Source: an uncultured Dehalococcoidia bacterium
Lineage (GTDB): Bacteria; Chloroflexota; Dehalococcoidia; Tepidiformales; Tepidiformaceae
NCBI GenBank assembly: GCA_938015525.1
Contig: CALLPC010000021.1
Coordinates: forward strand, 1 to 64,000
Length of the DNA stretch: 64,000 nucleotides
Direction: 5' to 3'
Numbering within the stretch: position 1 is the first letter of the stretch; the number at the start of each line of letters is the position of its first letter. Under the pieces are notes generated by a model. That model did no database searches. It was not told the DNA's origin and was given only the letters and a program-made list of their open reading frames with translations. Of this stretch, positions 55,629-64,000 are shown piece after piece. Position numbers and translations under genes: made by a program.

Positions 55629-56248
55629 CCCCCTACCTCGTCAACGCCCTTTTCGGTTACCTCCTCGGCTCCCTGCCCTGGGGCCTCATCGTCGGCTACA
55701 TCTGGCTCGGCCGCGATATCCGCGAATCCGGCAGCGGCAAAACCGGCACCACCAACGTCCTTCGGACCGCCGGCAAACTCCCCGCCGCCATCGTCATGGT
55801 CCTCGATATCGCCAAGGGCGCCGCACCCGCACTCGTCGGGCGTTACGTGTTCGACTCCAACGAAGTCGCCGCACTTGGTGCAGGCGCAGCGGTCGTCGGT
55901 CACGTCTGGCCCGTCTTCGCTGGCTTTCGCGGCGGGCGCGGCGTCGCCAGCACGTACGGCGGCATCCTCGGCCTCGCCCCGGCCATCTCCCTCCTCTTCC
56001 CCCTCATCGGCGCCGCCCTCGTCGGCGCCACCCGCTACGTTTCCTTCATGTCCGTCGTCGGCGTGCCTGTCTGCGCGGCAATCATTTGCGCCCTCGCCCT
56101 CGCCGGGAAAACCGACCCGGCCTTCGCCTGGTACAGCCTCTTCGCCACCGCGCTCGTCGAATACAAGCACATCCCGAACATCCGGCGCCTCCTCAACGGC
56201 ACCGAACCCCGCATCGGCCAGGGCGGCGACCGGCCAGCCACCGGCTGA
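55625..56248 (+). CDS. plsY: glycerol-3-phosphate acyltransferase PlsY
   Basis: GYLLGSLPWGLIVG...SGSGKTGTTNVLRTAGK, GHVWPVFAGFRGGRGVA. Confidence 0.95.
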   Translation: MTPYLVNALFGYLLGSLPWGLIVGYIWLGRDIRESGSGKTGTTNVLRTAGKLPAAIVMVLDIAKGAAPALVGRYVFDSNEVAALGAGAAVVGHVWPVFAGFRGGRGVASTYGGILGLAPAISLLFPLIGAALVGATRYVSFMSVVGVPVCAAIICALALAGKTDPAFAWYSLFATALVEYKHIPNIRRLLNGTEPRIGQGGDRPATG

Positions 56249-57255
56249 TGGCGGCCTACGCTGTCCTCGGCGCGACCTCCTGGGGCGTCACCCTCGCCGC
56301 CCTCCTCGAGCGGGCCGGCAACGACGTCATCCTCCTCGTCCGGTCCGAACTCGAAGCACACGCCGTCCGTGCCGCCGGCGGCCTCGAACGTCTCGGCGCC
56401 GGCCGTGTCCTCGGGCCCCGCGTTCACGTCCATCCCGTCCCGCTCACGCCCGCCCATGCCGCCTCCCTCGCCGGCGCGCTCGTCGCCGTCCCATCCCATG
56501 CCGTCCGCGAAAGCGTCCTCGCCAGCGGCATCCCGCCGGCCATCTCCGTCATCTCCGCCACCAAAGGCCTCGACCTCCAGACCTCCAGCCGCATCACGAC
56601 CGTACTCACCACGCTCGGGTTCGACTCCGCTCGAACCGGCGCCCTTTCGGGCCCAAACCTCGCCCATGAAATCATCCGCGGCCTGCCCGCTGCCGCCGTC
56701 GTCGCCATCCCCGACGCCAACCTCGGCCTCACCTGGCAGCGCGCCCTCTCCCACGGCTCCTTCCGGGTCTACGCCTCCACCGACGTCGTGGGCGTCGAAC
56801 TCGCTGGCGCCCTGAAAAACGTCATCGCCATCGCCGCGGGCGCCGCCTGGGGGCTCGGCTTCGGCGCCAACGCCGTCGCAGCCATCATGACCCGCGGCCT
56901 CACCGAGATGACCCGCCTCGGCCTCGCCCTCGGTGCCGAGGTCGCTACCTTCAGCGGCCTCGCCGGTGTCGGTGACCTCGCCGCCACCTGCTTCTCTCCC
57001 CTGAGCCGGAACCGCCGGTTCGGCGAACTCCTCGCCGCCGGCCGCTCTCCCGCCGAGGCGGCCGCGGAGATCGGCGAGACCGTCGAAGGCGCCCGCACGG
57101 CCCCCGTCGCACTCCGCATCGCCCAGCAGGCCGGCACCGAACTCCCGATCACGGCCGAAGTCGCCGCCGTCATCGGCGGCGCCCGCACCGTGCCCGAGGC
57201 CATGGCCCGGCTCCTCGGCCGCCCGCTCGCCCGCGAAGAACTCCCCGGCCGCTGA
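56248..57255 (+). CDS. gpsA: glycerol-3-phosphate dehydrogenase [NAD(P)+]
   Basis: AVLGATSWGVTLAALLERAG, SGPNLAHEI, GALKNVIAIAAGAAWGLGFGANAVAAIMTRGLTEM. Confidence 0.94.
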   Translation: MAAYAVLGATSWGVTLAALLERAGNDVILLVRSELEAHAVRAAGGLERLGAGRVLGPRVHVHPVPLTPAHAASLAGALVAVPSHAVRESVLASGIPPAISVISATKGLDLQTSSRITTVLTTLGFDSARTGALSGPNLAHEIIRGLPAAAVVAIPDANLGLTWQRALSHGSFRVYASTDVVGVELAGALKNVIAIAAGAAWGLGFGANAVAAIMTRGLTEMTRLGLALGAEVATFSGLAGVGDLAATCFSPLSRNRRFGELLAAGRSPAEAAAEIGETVEGARTAPVALRIAQQAGTELPITAEVAAVIGGARTVPEAMARLLGRPLAREELPGR

Positions 57256-57271
57256 TGCTACGATCACATTG

Positions 57272-58192
57272 ATGGCCTCCCCCGGGATTCAGCGCTTCCT
57301 CGATGTCGTGTCCGCCGGCCGCCGGCCCCGGCCCGCCGACTTCGCCGCCCTCTCCGACCTCGACCGCGCCGATGCTGCCTACCTCCGCGACCGCTGGCTT
57401 GAAATCCCCCTCCCCGAGCGCGAATTCCTCCTCGACGAGGCATACGAACTCGCCGACGCCGACATCGCCCTCGACTTCACCGCCCTCGGCCTCGTCGGGC
57501 TCGCCGACCCCGAACGCTCCGTCCGGCTCCGCGCCATCCAGGCCCTCTGGGAGTCCCTCGACCCCGCCGCCGGCGACCTCCTCGTCGCCCTCGTCGAAAC
57601 CGAGCGCGACCTCGAGGTCCGGGCCGCCGCTGCCCGCAGCCTCCTCCGCTTCCTCGAAGCCGCTGAGTACGGCCGTCTCGACGAGCGCGTCGCCCGCCGC
57701 ATGACCCTCGCCCTCCTCGAAGCCGCGGAATCCCCGGCCGAAGAACTCCGCGCCGCCGCGGTCGAAGCGCTCGGCCCCAGCGGCGACCCCCGCGTCCCGG
57801 GCGTCATCGAGGCCGCCTATGAAAGCGGCCAGCCCCTGCTCCGCCTCGCCGCCATCCGCGCCATGGGCTACTCCGCCCGCGAGCAGTGGACTGAGTACAT
57901 CGCCGAGCAGCTCGCCTCCGACGACCCCGAAATGCGCTTCGAAGCCGCCCTCGCCGCTGGCGCGCTCGGCTCCGAGGAGCTCGTACCCTCCCTCGGCGAA
58001 GCACTCGGCGACGACGACGCCGAGGTCCTCTTCGCCGTCATCGAGGCCCTCGGCGACATCGGCGGCGAAGCGGCGGTCGAACTCCTCGAAGCCTATCGTG
58101 AAGAAGCGCCCCCCGGCCTCGAAGAAGCCGTCGAAACCGCACTCGAGGCCGCCCGCGGCGTCCAGTTCCGTCGTTTTGGAGACCTCCCGTGA
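57272..58192 (+). CDS. HEAT-repeat protein
   Basis: Repeated alpha-helical EA..AL.....D.....A...AL motifs; TACGAT 7 nt before ATG 57272. Confidence 0.87.
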   Translation: MASPGIQRFLDVVSAGRRPRPADFAALSDLDRADAAYLRDRWLEIPLPEREFLLDEAYELADADIALDFTALGLVGLADPERSVRLRAIQALWESLDPAAGDLLVALVETERDLEVRAAAARSLLRFLEAAEYGRLDERVARRMTLALLEAAESPAEELRAAAVEALGPSGDPRVPGVIEAAYESGQPLLRLAAIRAMGYSAREQWTEYIAEQLASDDPEMRFEAALAAGALGSEELVPSLGEALGDDDAEVLFAVIEALGDIGGEAAVELLEAYREEAPPGLEEAVETALEAARGVQFRRFGDLP

Positions 58193-58635
58193 GCTCGCGC
58201 TCCCGCCTCCCCATCGAAGACGTCGTTTCGGCCGGCGGCATCCCCTGGCGTCGCAGCGATACCGGCGAAGTCCAGGTCGCCATCTGCGGCCGCCACGCAG
58301 AGCGCCTCTGGGTCCTCCCCAAGGGCACGCCCGATGCCGGCGAGCCCCTCGAACAGACCGCCCTCCGCGAGGTCCGCGAGGAAACCGGCCTCGACGTCCG
58401 CCTCGGCGAACCGATCGGCAGCATCGAATACTGGTTCACTGCCAACGGCACCCGCTACCACAAGCGCGTCCACCACTGGCTCATGGAACCCGTCGGCGGC
58501 GACGTCGCCAACCACGACCACGAGTTCGATGAGGTCCGCTGGGTCACCATCCCGGAGGCCCTCGAGCTCCTCACCTACGAAGGCGAACGCAGCCTCCTCC
58601 GCGAGGCCGCCCGCCGCCTCGGAGTCGACGTGTGA
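58189..58635 (+). CDS. NUDIX hydrolase
   Basis: GTPDAGEPLEQTALREVREETGLDV Nudix box. Confidence 0.93.
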   Translation: MSSRSRLPIEDVVSAGGIPWRRSDTGEVQVAICGRHAERLWVLPKGTPDAGEPLEQTALREVREETGLDVRLGEPIGSIEYWFTANGTRYHKRVHHWLMEPVGGDVANHDHEFDEVRWVTIPEALELLTYEGERSLLREAARRLGVDV

Positions 58636-59276
58636 CCCTCCAGACGCCGCCAGCTGCCGACGCCCCCCTCGTCGTCGCCCGCGGCAGAAACGTCCTCCTT
58701 CGCCGCCGGCGCCGCGGCGACGCCATCGACGAATATCACTGGCGGCGCGACCCCGAGACCGCCCGCCTCAACGGCCAGGCGCCCGTCCCGCCCTCCTTCG
58801 CCCGCTTCCTCGAGACGTTCGAGCAGGAAACCCGCCTCGCCGGCTACGGCCGCGACCAGCTCGCCATTGACACCATCACCGGCGAACACATCGGCACCAT
58901 CATGTACTACAACGCCGAGGCTGGCGATTCGGCCGAGCTCGGCATCACCATCGGCGACCCCCGCCGCCGCGGCGCAGGCCTCGGCCGCGAGGCAGTCGTC
59001 CTCTTCCTCCGCCACCTCTTCGCGGCCCATCCCTTCCGCGAAATCTACCTCCACACCCTCGAAGCCAACCTCCCCGCCCGCCGAGCCTTCGCCGCCGCCG
59101 GCTTCAGCCCAACGGTCGCCACTATTCGCGGCGCCGACCGCTACCTCCGCATGGAGGTGCGCCGCGAATGGTGGCTCCTCTGGGACATGGAAGGCCGCTT
59201 CGCGTTCGCCGACCCACCCCCGGCGCCCCCCAGCTCCGAAAACCTGCCGTTCACCCCGCTGTCACCGCGGGAGTAG
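58632..59276 (+). CDS. GNAT family N-acetyltransferase
   Basis: ELGITIGDPRRRGAGLGREAVVLFLRHLF; NLPARRAFAAAGF. Confidence 0.9.
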   Translation: MTLQTPPAADAPLVVARGRNVLLRRRRRGDAIDEYHWRRDPETARLNGQAPVPPSFARFLETFEQETRLAGYGRDQLAIDTITGEHIGTIMYYNAEAGDSAELGITIGDPRRRGAGLGREAVVLFLRHLFAAHPFREIYLHTLEANLPARRAFAAAGFSPTVATIRGADRYLRMEVRREWWLLWDMEGRFAFADPPPAPPSSENLPFTPLSPRE

Positions 59277-59313
59277 CCGCTTCATCACCCCCTCGATCTG
59301 GGCCCCGTCCCCC

Positions 59314-59370
59314 ACCTGCCGACCTTCAAGGTAGGGCACGCGCCCGAACGGCACGCGGTGCCACGCAGGT
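59314..59370 (+). promoter_or_regulatory. candidate cloverleaf-like structured leader
   Basis: Outer stem ACCTGC 59314-59319 / GCAGGT 59365-59370 enclosing ACCTTCAAGGT, GGGCACGCGCCC and GGCACGCGGTGCC hairpins, just before ATG 59378. Confidence 0.4.
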
Positions 59371-59377
59371 AGGTGAT

Positions 59378-60766
59378 ATGGAGCACCCCTTCCCCCCCAC
59401 CTCCGGCAGCCTCGCCATGCAGCCGGAGTACGCCGAGGAGCAGCGCCAGCAGCCCCCGCGCCAGGCCCCGTCCCACCTCCGCGTCCTCCCCGCCCTCCCC
59501 GAGGCCCCCGACCACATCGACGAACTCGGCCTCCCCGCACGCTTCATCGAAGACCTCACCCTCAAAACCCTCTACCGCATCACCGTCCCGACCCCCATCG
59601 GCGTCGCCAACGCCATGCGCGTTTCCCCGGGCGTGGCCCGCGAAGCGCTCGATGAGCTCCGCCGCCAGCGCCTCGTCGAAACTACCTCCGCCTCAGGCCG
59701 GCTCGAAACCGAATGGCAATACCGCCTCACCGAACTCGGCATGCGCGAAGCCGAGAACGCTTTCGGCCGCAGCAAGTACGTCGGGCCCGTCCCCGTCCCT
59801 ATCCAGGACTACTTCCGCGTCCTCGAGCGCGACACCGAGGTCGGAGCACCCGACCCCGTCCGCCTCGCCCGCGCACTCCAGCAGCTCGTCCTCGCCCGTG
59901 ATGTCGTCGCCAAGGTCTGCCTCGCCCTCACCAGCGGTCGCCCCGCCATGCTCTGGGGCGCCCCCGGGAACGGCAAGACCACCATCCTCGAGCTCACCAG
60001 CGAGGCCATCCAGGGCGTGACCCTCATGCCCATGGCCGTCTACGTCAGCGGCCACATCATCCGCCTCTACGATGACCTCGTCCACCAGCCCGTCGAAGGC
60101 GACGACACCGCCGATGCAACCTCCCAGTTCGACCGCCGCTGGCTCCGCATCCGTCGTCCCTTCGTCTTCGTCGGCGGCGAACTTCGTCCCGAAGACCTCG
60201 ACCTCGCCTACGACCCCGCCCTCGGCTACCACCAGGCGCCGGCCCACGTCAAAGCCCACGGCGGCCTCCTCGCCATCGACGACTTCGGCCGCCAGCAGGT
60301 GTCCCCCCACGCCCTCCTCAACCGCTGGATTGCCGCTCTCGAACGGGGCGAAGACACCATGTCGCTCGTAACCGGCGAGCGGATAACCTTCCCCTTCCGC
60401 TCGACCATCTGCTTCAGCACCAACCTCGAGCCCAAGACGATGCTCGAAGAGGCCCACCTGCGCCGCATCCCCTACAAAATCCGCATCCCCGAACCTACCC
60501 CCGAGCAGATGGCGGAAATCTTCCGCCGCTTCGCCGATGCCATGGGCGTCGAGGCGAGCCCGCAGGGCATCGATGTCGCCGTCGAGCTCGTCCGCCGCGC
60601 TTCCAACGGCAACCTCCGCAGCTGCCACCCGCGCGACATCCTCCAGCTCATCATCGAAGAATCCCGCTTCGTCAAGCGCCCCCCCGTCCTGGAACCCGGA
60701 GCCGCCCGCCGCGCCTGCGAAGTCTACTTCGCCGTCGACCCGGGCCCCGTCACCCCGCGCCAGTAG
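59378..60766 (+). CDS. AAA+ ATPase with N-terminal winged-helix-like region
   Basis: GAPGNGKTTILELTSEAI Walker A, GGLLAIDDFGRQQVSPHALLNRWIAALERGED; N-terminal VANAMRVSPGVAREALDELRRQRLVE. Confidence 0.86.
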   Translation: MEHPFPPTSGSLAMQPEYAEEQRQQPPRQAPSHLRVLPALPEAPDHIDELGLPARFIEDLTLKTLYRITVPTPIGVANAMRVSPGVAREALDELRRQRLVETTSASGRLETEWQYRLTELGMREAENAFGRSKYVGPVPVPIQDYFRVLERDTEVGAPDPVRLARALQQLVLARDVVAKVCLALTSGRPAMLWGAPGNGKTTILELTSEAIQGVTLMPMAVYVSGHIIRLYDDLVHQPVEGDDTADATSQFDRRWLRIRRPFVFVGGELRPEDLDLAYDPALGYHQAPAHVKAHGGLLAIDDFGRQQVSPHALLNRWIAALERGEDTMSLVTGERITFPFRSTICFSTNLEPKTMLEEAHLRRIPYKIRIPEPTPEQMAEIFRRFADAMGVEASPQGIDVAVELVRRASNGNLRSCHPRDILQLIIEESRFVKRPPVLEPGAARRACEVYFAVDPGPVTPRQ

Positions 60767-61538
60767 CCCCGTCCAGGATCGCCGCGAGCCGCCGAGCCCC
60801 GATGAGCAGGCTCGGCCCCGGCGCCAGGATGTCCGGCGATTTGATCTCGTGGAGCTGTCCCGCCCGTACCGCGGCGATCCTCTCCCATCCCGGCCGCGCC
60901 GCAATCCGCTCCAGCCGCGCTTTCCTGCCGCACCAGCTCGCGACCACCACCTCCGGGTCACGTCGCACCACCTCTGCCGCCCCAACCACTCGCTGGGCCG
61001 CCGACCGGCACGCCCGCAGCTCCGGGAAGATATCCTCCCCGCCGCACCGTTCGATCAGCTCGCTCACCCAGGCGATGCCAGAGATCAGCGGGTCGTCCCA
61101 CTCCTCGAAGTACACCCGCGGGGGCCGCGCCGGGCGGGTCGGACGCACCGCGATCGCCTCCAGCTCCGCCTCGAACTGCGCCGCCAGCGCCTCCCCTGCC
61201 GCCGGCGCCCCGCAGGCCGCACCGATGAGCCGCATCGCATCGGACGTCTCCGCCAGCGTTCGCTGGTTCGTGATGAGTACCGTCACCCCGGCCCGGATGA
61301 GCTCACGTGCAATCTCCGCCTGCACGTCACTGAATCCCAGCACCAGGTCCGGCTCCAGCGCCAGGATCCGCTCCAGGTGGGCCGTCTGAAACGCCGCCAC
61401 CTTCGGCTTCTTCCGCGCCTCCGGCGGCCGGACTGCATACCCGCTCACCCCGACGACCCGCTCCCCGGCGCCCACCGCGAAGGCAATCTCCGTCGTCTCC
61501 GCCGAAAGGCACACAATCCGCCGCGGGCCGCGCCCCAT
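60750..61538 (-). CDS. cobalamin/heme-type ABC substrate-binding protein (BtuF-like)
   Basis: RIVCLSAETTEIAFAVGAGERVVGVSGYAVRPPEARKKPKV; LALEPDLVLGFSD. Confidence 0.85.
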   Translation of the reverse strand: MGRGPRRIVCLSAETTEIAFAVGAGERVVGVSGYAVRPPEARKKPKVAAFQTAHLERILALEPDLVLGFSDVQAEIARELIRAGVTVLITNQRTLAETSDAMRLIGAACGAPAAGEALAAQFEAELEAIAVRPTRPARPPRVYFEEWDDPLISGIAWVSELIERCGGEDIFPELRACRSAAQRVVGAAEVVRRDPEVVVASWCGRKARLERIAARPGWERIAAVRAGQLHEIKSPDILAPGPSLLIGARRLAAILDGATGAG

Positions 61539-61539
61539 C

Positions 61540-61887
61540 TCAGGCCTTCTCGAGTTCGAACTCGTAGCTCTCGATGACCGGGTTCGCCAAAAGCCGGCTG
61601 CACATCTGGTCCACCTGCTCCGCCGCAGCCTTGGCGTCCGCCGCCCGGAGCCGTACCTGGAAATACTTCCCCGAGCGCACCCCTTCGACCCCGTCGAATC
61701 CCAGCGAACCGAGCGCATTCGCGATCGTCAGGCCCTCCGGGTCGTTCACGGTCGGTTTGAGCGAGACATACACGCGCGCAAGGAACCCTTTCCGCCCGTC
61801 CGGCCCCTTCTCCCCGTTCCGCTCGATGCGCTCGGCCTTCCCCGCCTTCGATGTTCTCTCTTTCTTGTTTCCATCCTTCTTACTCAC
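61540..61887 (-). CDS. purS: phosphoribosylformylglycinamidine synthase subunit PurS
   Basis: FLARVYVSLKPTVNDPEGLTIANALGSLGFDGVEGVRSGKYFQV; GTG start overlapping purC stop. Confidence 0.9.
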   Translation of the reverse strand: MSKKDGNKKERTSKAGKAERIERNGEKGPDGRKGFLARVYVSLKPTVNDPEGLTIANALGSLGFDGVEGVRSGKYFQVRLRAADAKAAAEQVDQMCSRLLANPVIESYEFELEKA

Positions 61888-62771
61888 AGCGAAAGCTCCT
61901 CTCCAGTCAGCATCCGGTACGCCCGGAGGTACCGTTCCGTCGTCGCTTCGACTACCTCCCGCGGCAGCTCGGGCACCGGTTCACCCTCACGCCAGTTCGC
62001 CGCCAGCCAGTCGCGAACCGGCTGCTTGTCCAGGCTGGGCTGCGGCCCGCCCGGCCGGTACTCGCTCGCCAGCCAGAACCGGCTGCTGTCCGGCGTTAGC
62101 ACCTCATCGATCAGGATGACCTCCTCGTTCCACCAGCCAAACTCGAGCTTCGTATCCGCGATGATGACCCCTCGCTCCAGCGCCACCGTGTGCGCGTACC
62201 CGTAGACGGCCATCGTCCGAATCCGCATCGCGTTGGCTGCCTCCGCCCCGACCAGCTCCTCCAGCTCCGCGTACGTGATGTTCCGGTCGTGCCCTTCGGC
62301 GGCCTTCGTACTCGGCGTGAATATCGGCTCCGGCAGCCGGTCCGATTCCCGCAGACCTTCCGGCAGCCGGATGCCGCACACCGTCCCCGTCTCGCGGTAC
62401 TCCTTCCATCCCGAGCCCGAGAGGTACCCCCGGGCGATGCACTCCGCATCCAGCCGTTTCGCCTTCCGCACCAGCATCGAACGCCCGAAGTACTCCGGCC
62501 CCAGCTCGAACGGGACCTCCCGGCAGTTCGCCTCCGTCACCACCGCAATGAAGTGATTCGGCACCACCCCGCCGATGCGCTCGAACCACCACGCCGACAG
62601 CATCGTCAGCACCTTTCCCTTCCCCGGGACCGGGGTCGGAAGCACGACATCCAGCGCCGAGATTCGGTCCGTCGCGACGATCAGCAGCCGGTCACCAAGG
62701 TCGTACGTATCCCGCACTTTCCCCCGGTACACCGGCCACGGCAACTCCGAGCGAATCATCCCTTCGGCCAC
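61884..62771 (-). CDS. purC: phosphoribosylaminoimidazole-succinocarboxamide synthase
   Basis: VYRGKVRDTYDLGDRLLIVATDRISALDVVLPTPVPGKG; IIADTKLEFG; IDEVLTPDSSRFW. Confidence 0.95.
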   Translation of the reverse strand: MAEGMIRSELPWPVYRGKVRDTYDLGDRLLIVATDRISALDVVLPTPVPGKGKVLTMLSAWWFERIGGVVPNHFIAVVTEANCREVPFELGPEYFGRSMLVRKAKRLDAECIARGYLSGSGWKEYRETGTVCGIRLPEGLRESDRLPEPIFTPSTKAAEGHDRNITYAELEELVGAEAANAMRIRTMAVYGYAHTVALERGVIIADTKLEFGWWNEEVILIDEVLTPDSSRFWLASEYRPGGPQPSLDKQPVRDWLAANWREGEPVPELPREVVEATTERYLRAYRMLTGEELSL

Positions 62772-63538
62772 CGCTGGGCCCCCTGCAGGTTGAGGTAAAA
62801 CACCGTGGTGGTTGCCGAGCTGAACGCCACCAGCGGGACGACCAGGACCCCTTGCAGCACCGAGACCCCCGCCTGCAGAGCGACCTGCACCCCGCGCGGG
62901 CCCGCCACCAGGGCGTCGAGCGCCTGGATGAGCAGTGCCGGCCCGAGAAAGATGAGCAGCGTCAGCAGCATCACGCCCAGCATGCGCAGCATGTGCCCCT
63001 GCATCAACGCCCAGCTCCGCCCGAATGCCCCGAGCACGGACCGCCCTTCCAGCAGATACGCCTGGTGTGTCAGTGCCAGCCGCACGGCGACGTACGGCAG
63101 CAGCACCAGCCCGATGAGCGTGAGCGCAAGCCCGGCCGTCACGGCCAGCAGGACCACCAGGATCGCCAGCAGCCCGCCCATCCGTGTAAACGGCGGGTCC
63201 AGCGTCTCGCTGAGGGTCAGCCGCTCCCCGCGCAGCACCCCGGCGACCGACACGATCGCCGCCCCGTGGGCCACCTGCGCGAACAGTGCCTGGGTCGCCC
63301 CCGTCACGAGGACGAGCAGGAGATACCCCCGGTCCTGCGTCCCCGGCTCCACATCCCGCAGCACCGTCAGCAGCGCCGCCGCCGTCACCACCGCCGTCAC
63401 CACCGCCACGGGGATTTCGACGGCAGCCACCGGGAGCAGCGCCTCCCGCGGCCGCGACGTAATCAGGTCCCAGGCTGTCCCAATCACCCGGCGCGCCGGC
63501 AGCAGCCCGGCTCCACCCGGCGTTCCCTGGTCCATCAC
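62756..63538 (-). CDS. hypothetical multi-pass membrane protein
   Basis: Hydrophobic 260-aa ORF between purC and purB, overlapping both. Confidence 0.8.
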   Translation of the reverse strand: MMDQGTPGGAGLLPARRVIGTAWDLITSRPREALLPVAAVEIPVAVVTAVVTAAALLTVLRDVEPGTQDRGYLLLVLVTGATQALFAQVAHGAAIVSVAGVLRGERLTLSETLDPPFTRMGGLLAILVVLLAVTAGLALTLIGLVLLPYVAVRLALTHQAYLLEGRSVLGAFGRSWALMQGHMLRMLGVMLLTLLIFLGPALLIQALDALVAGPRGVQVALQAGVSVLQGVLVVPLVAFSSATTTVFYLNLQGAQRWPKG

Positions 63539-64000
63539 AGGCCGAGGCGCTCGAACGTCGCGCCGATGTTGCTCAGGTAATACCCGTAGTCGAAAAGACT
63601 CCGCAGCTCAGCCTCCGGCAAACGCGAGGTCACCTCCGGGTCCGCCAGCAGCAGGTCGAGAAACGGCACGCGCTCGTTCCACGCCCGCATCGCATTCCGC
63701 TGGACGATGACGTACGCCTCCTGCCGGCTCAGCCCCGTCTCGATCAGCGCCAGCAGCACCCGCTGCGAAAACACCAGCCCGTACGACCGCTCCAGGTTCT
63801 CACGCATGTGCTCCGGGTACACCCGCAGCCGCTCCATGACCCCCGTGAAGAGCGTGAGCATGTAGTCCAGCACGAGTGTCGCGTCCGGGAAGACAATCCG
63901 CTCCGTCGACGAGTGGCTGATATCGCGCTCGTGCCAGAGCGCCACGTTCTCCATCGCCGTCACGGCGTAACCCCGCAGCACGCGCGCCAGCCCGGTAATC
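63535..64000 (-). CDS. purB: adenylosuccinate lyase, C-terminal part (5' end outside window)
   Basis: WHERDISHSSTERIVFPDATLVLDYML; NAMRAWNE; frame open to window edge. Confidence 0.92.
   Translation of the reverse strand, partial: ITGLARVLRGYAVTAMENVALWHERDISHSSTERIVFPDATLVLDYMLTLFTGVMERLRVYPEHMRENLERSYGLVFSQRVLLALIETGLSRQEAYVIVQRNAMRAWNERVPFLDLLLADPEVTSRLPEAELRSLFDYGYYLSNIGATFERLGL

Noticed and set aside
63370-63420. Short repeat GCCGTCACCACC x2
   Set aside because: Low-complexity codon repetition inside a membrane-protein gene, not a repeat array.

Overview
The window is a high-GC bacterial chromosomal segment. Gene content and style suggest Chloroflexota (Dehalococcoidia/Tepidiforma-like), but this is inference only. 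It is dense with mostly core genes: polA, a pyruvate-dehydrogenase-type operon, nusA-ylxR-infB-rbfA-truB, acpP/fabF/fabF/fabD, priA, the cdaA-cdaR-der-plsY-gpsA run, purS/purC/purB, rnpB and four tRNAs (Pro, Cys, Leu, Trp). I see no CRISPR array, transposon, prophage or recognisable defence island. The most interesting signals are regulatory or architectural: (i) an intrinsic terminator inside the nusA 5' leader (candidate attenuator); (ii) structured leaders in front of two AAA+ ATPase genes, one a compact cloverleaf-like fold; (iii) about ten genes with a -10-like hexamer 6-9 nt before the start codon and no Shine-Dalgarno, predicting leaderless mRNAs; (iv) a window-wide C-over-G excess on the + strand; (v) a thiolase-like/DUF35 pair lacking the usual thiolase cysteine motif (possible Ltp2-type aldolase); (vi) a CaiB-type CoA transferase with apparently permuted domain order; (vii) orphan small zinc-ribbon proteins and a lone FlgM-like ORF. 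All family assignments come from reading motifs; no searches were run.
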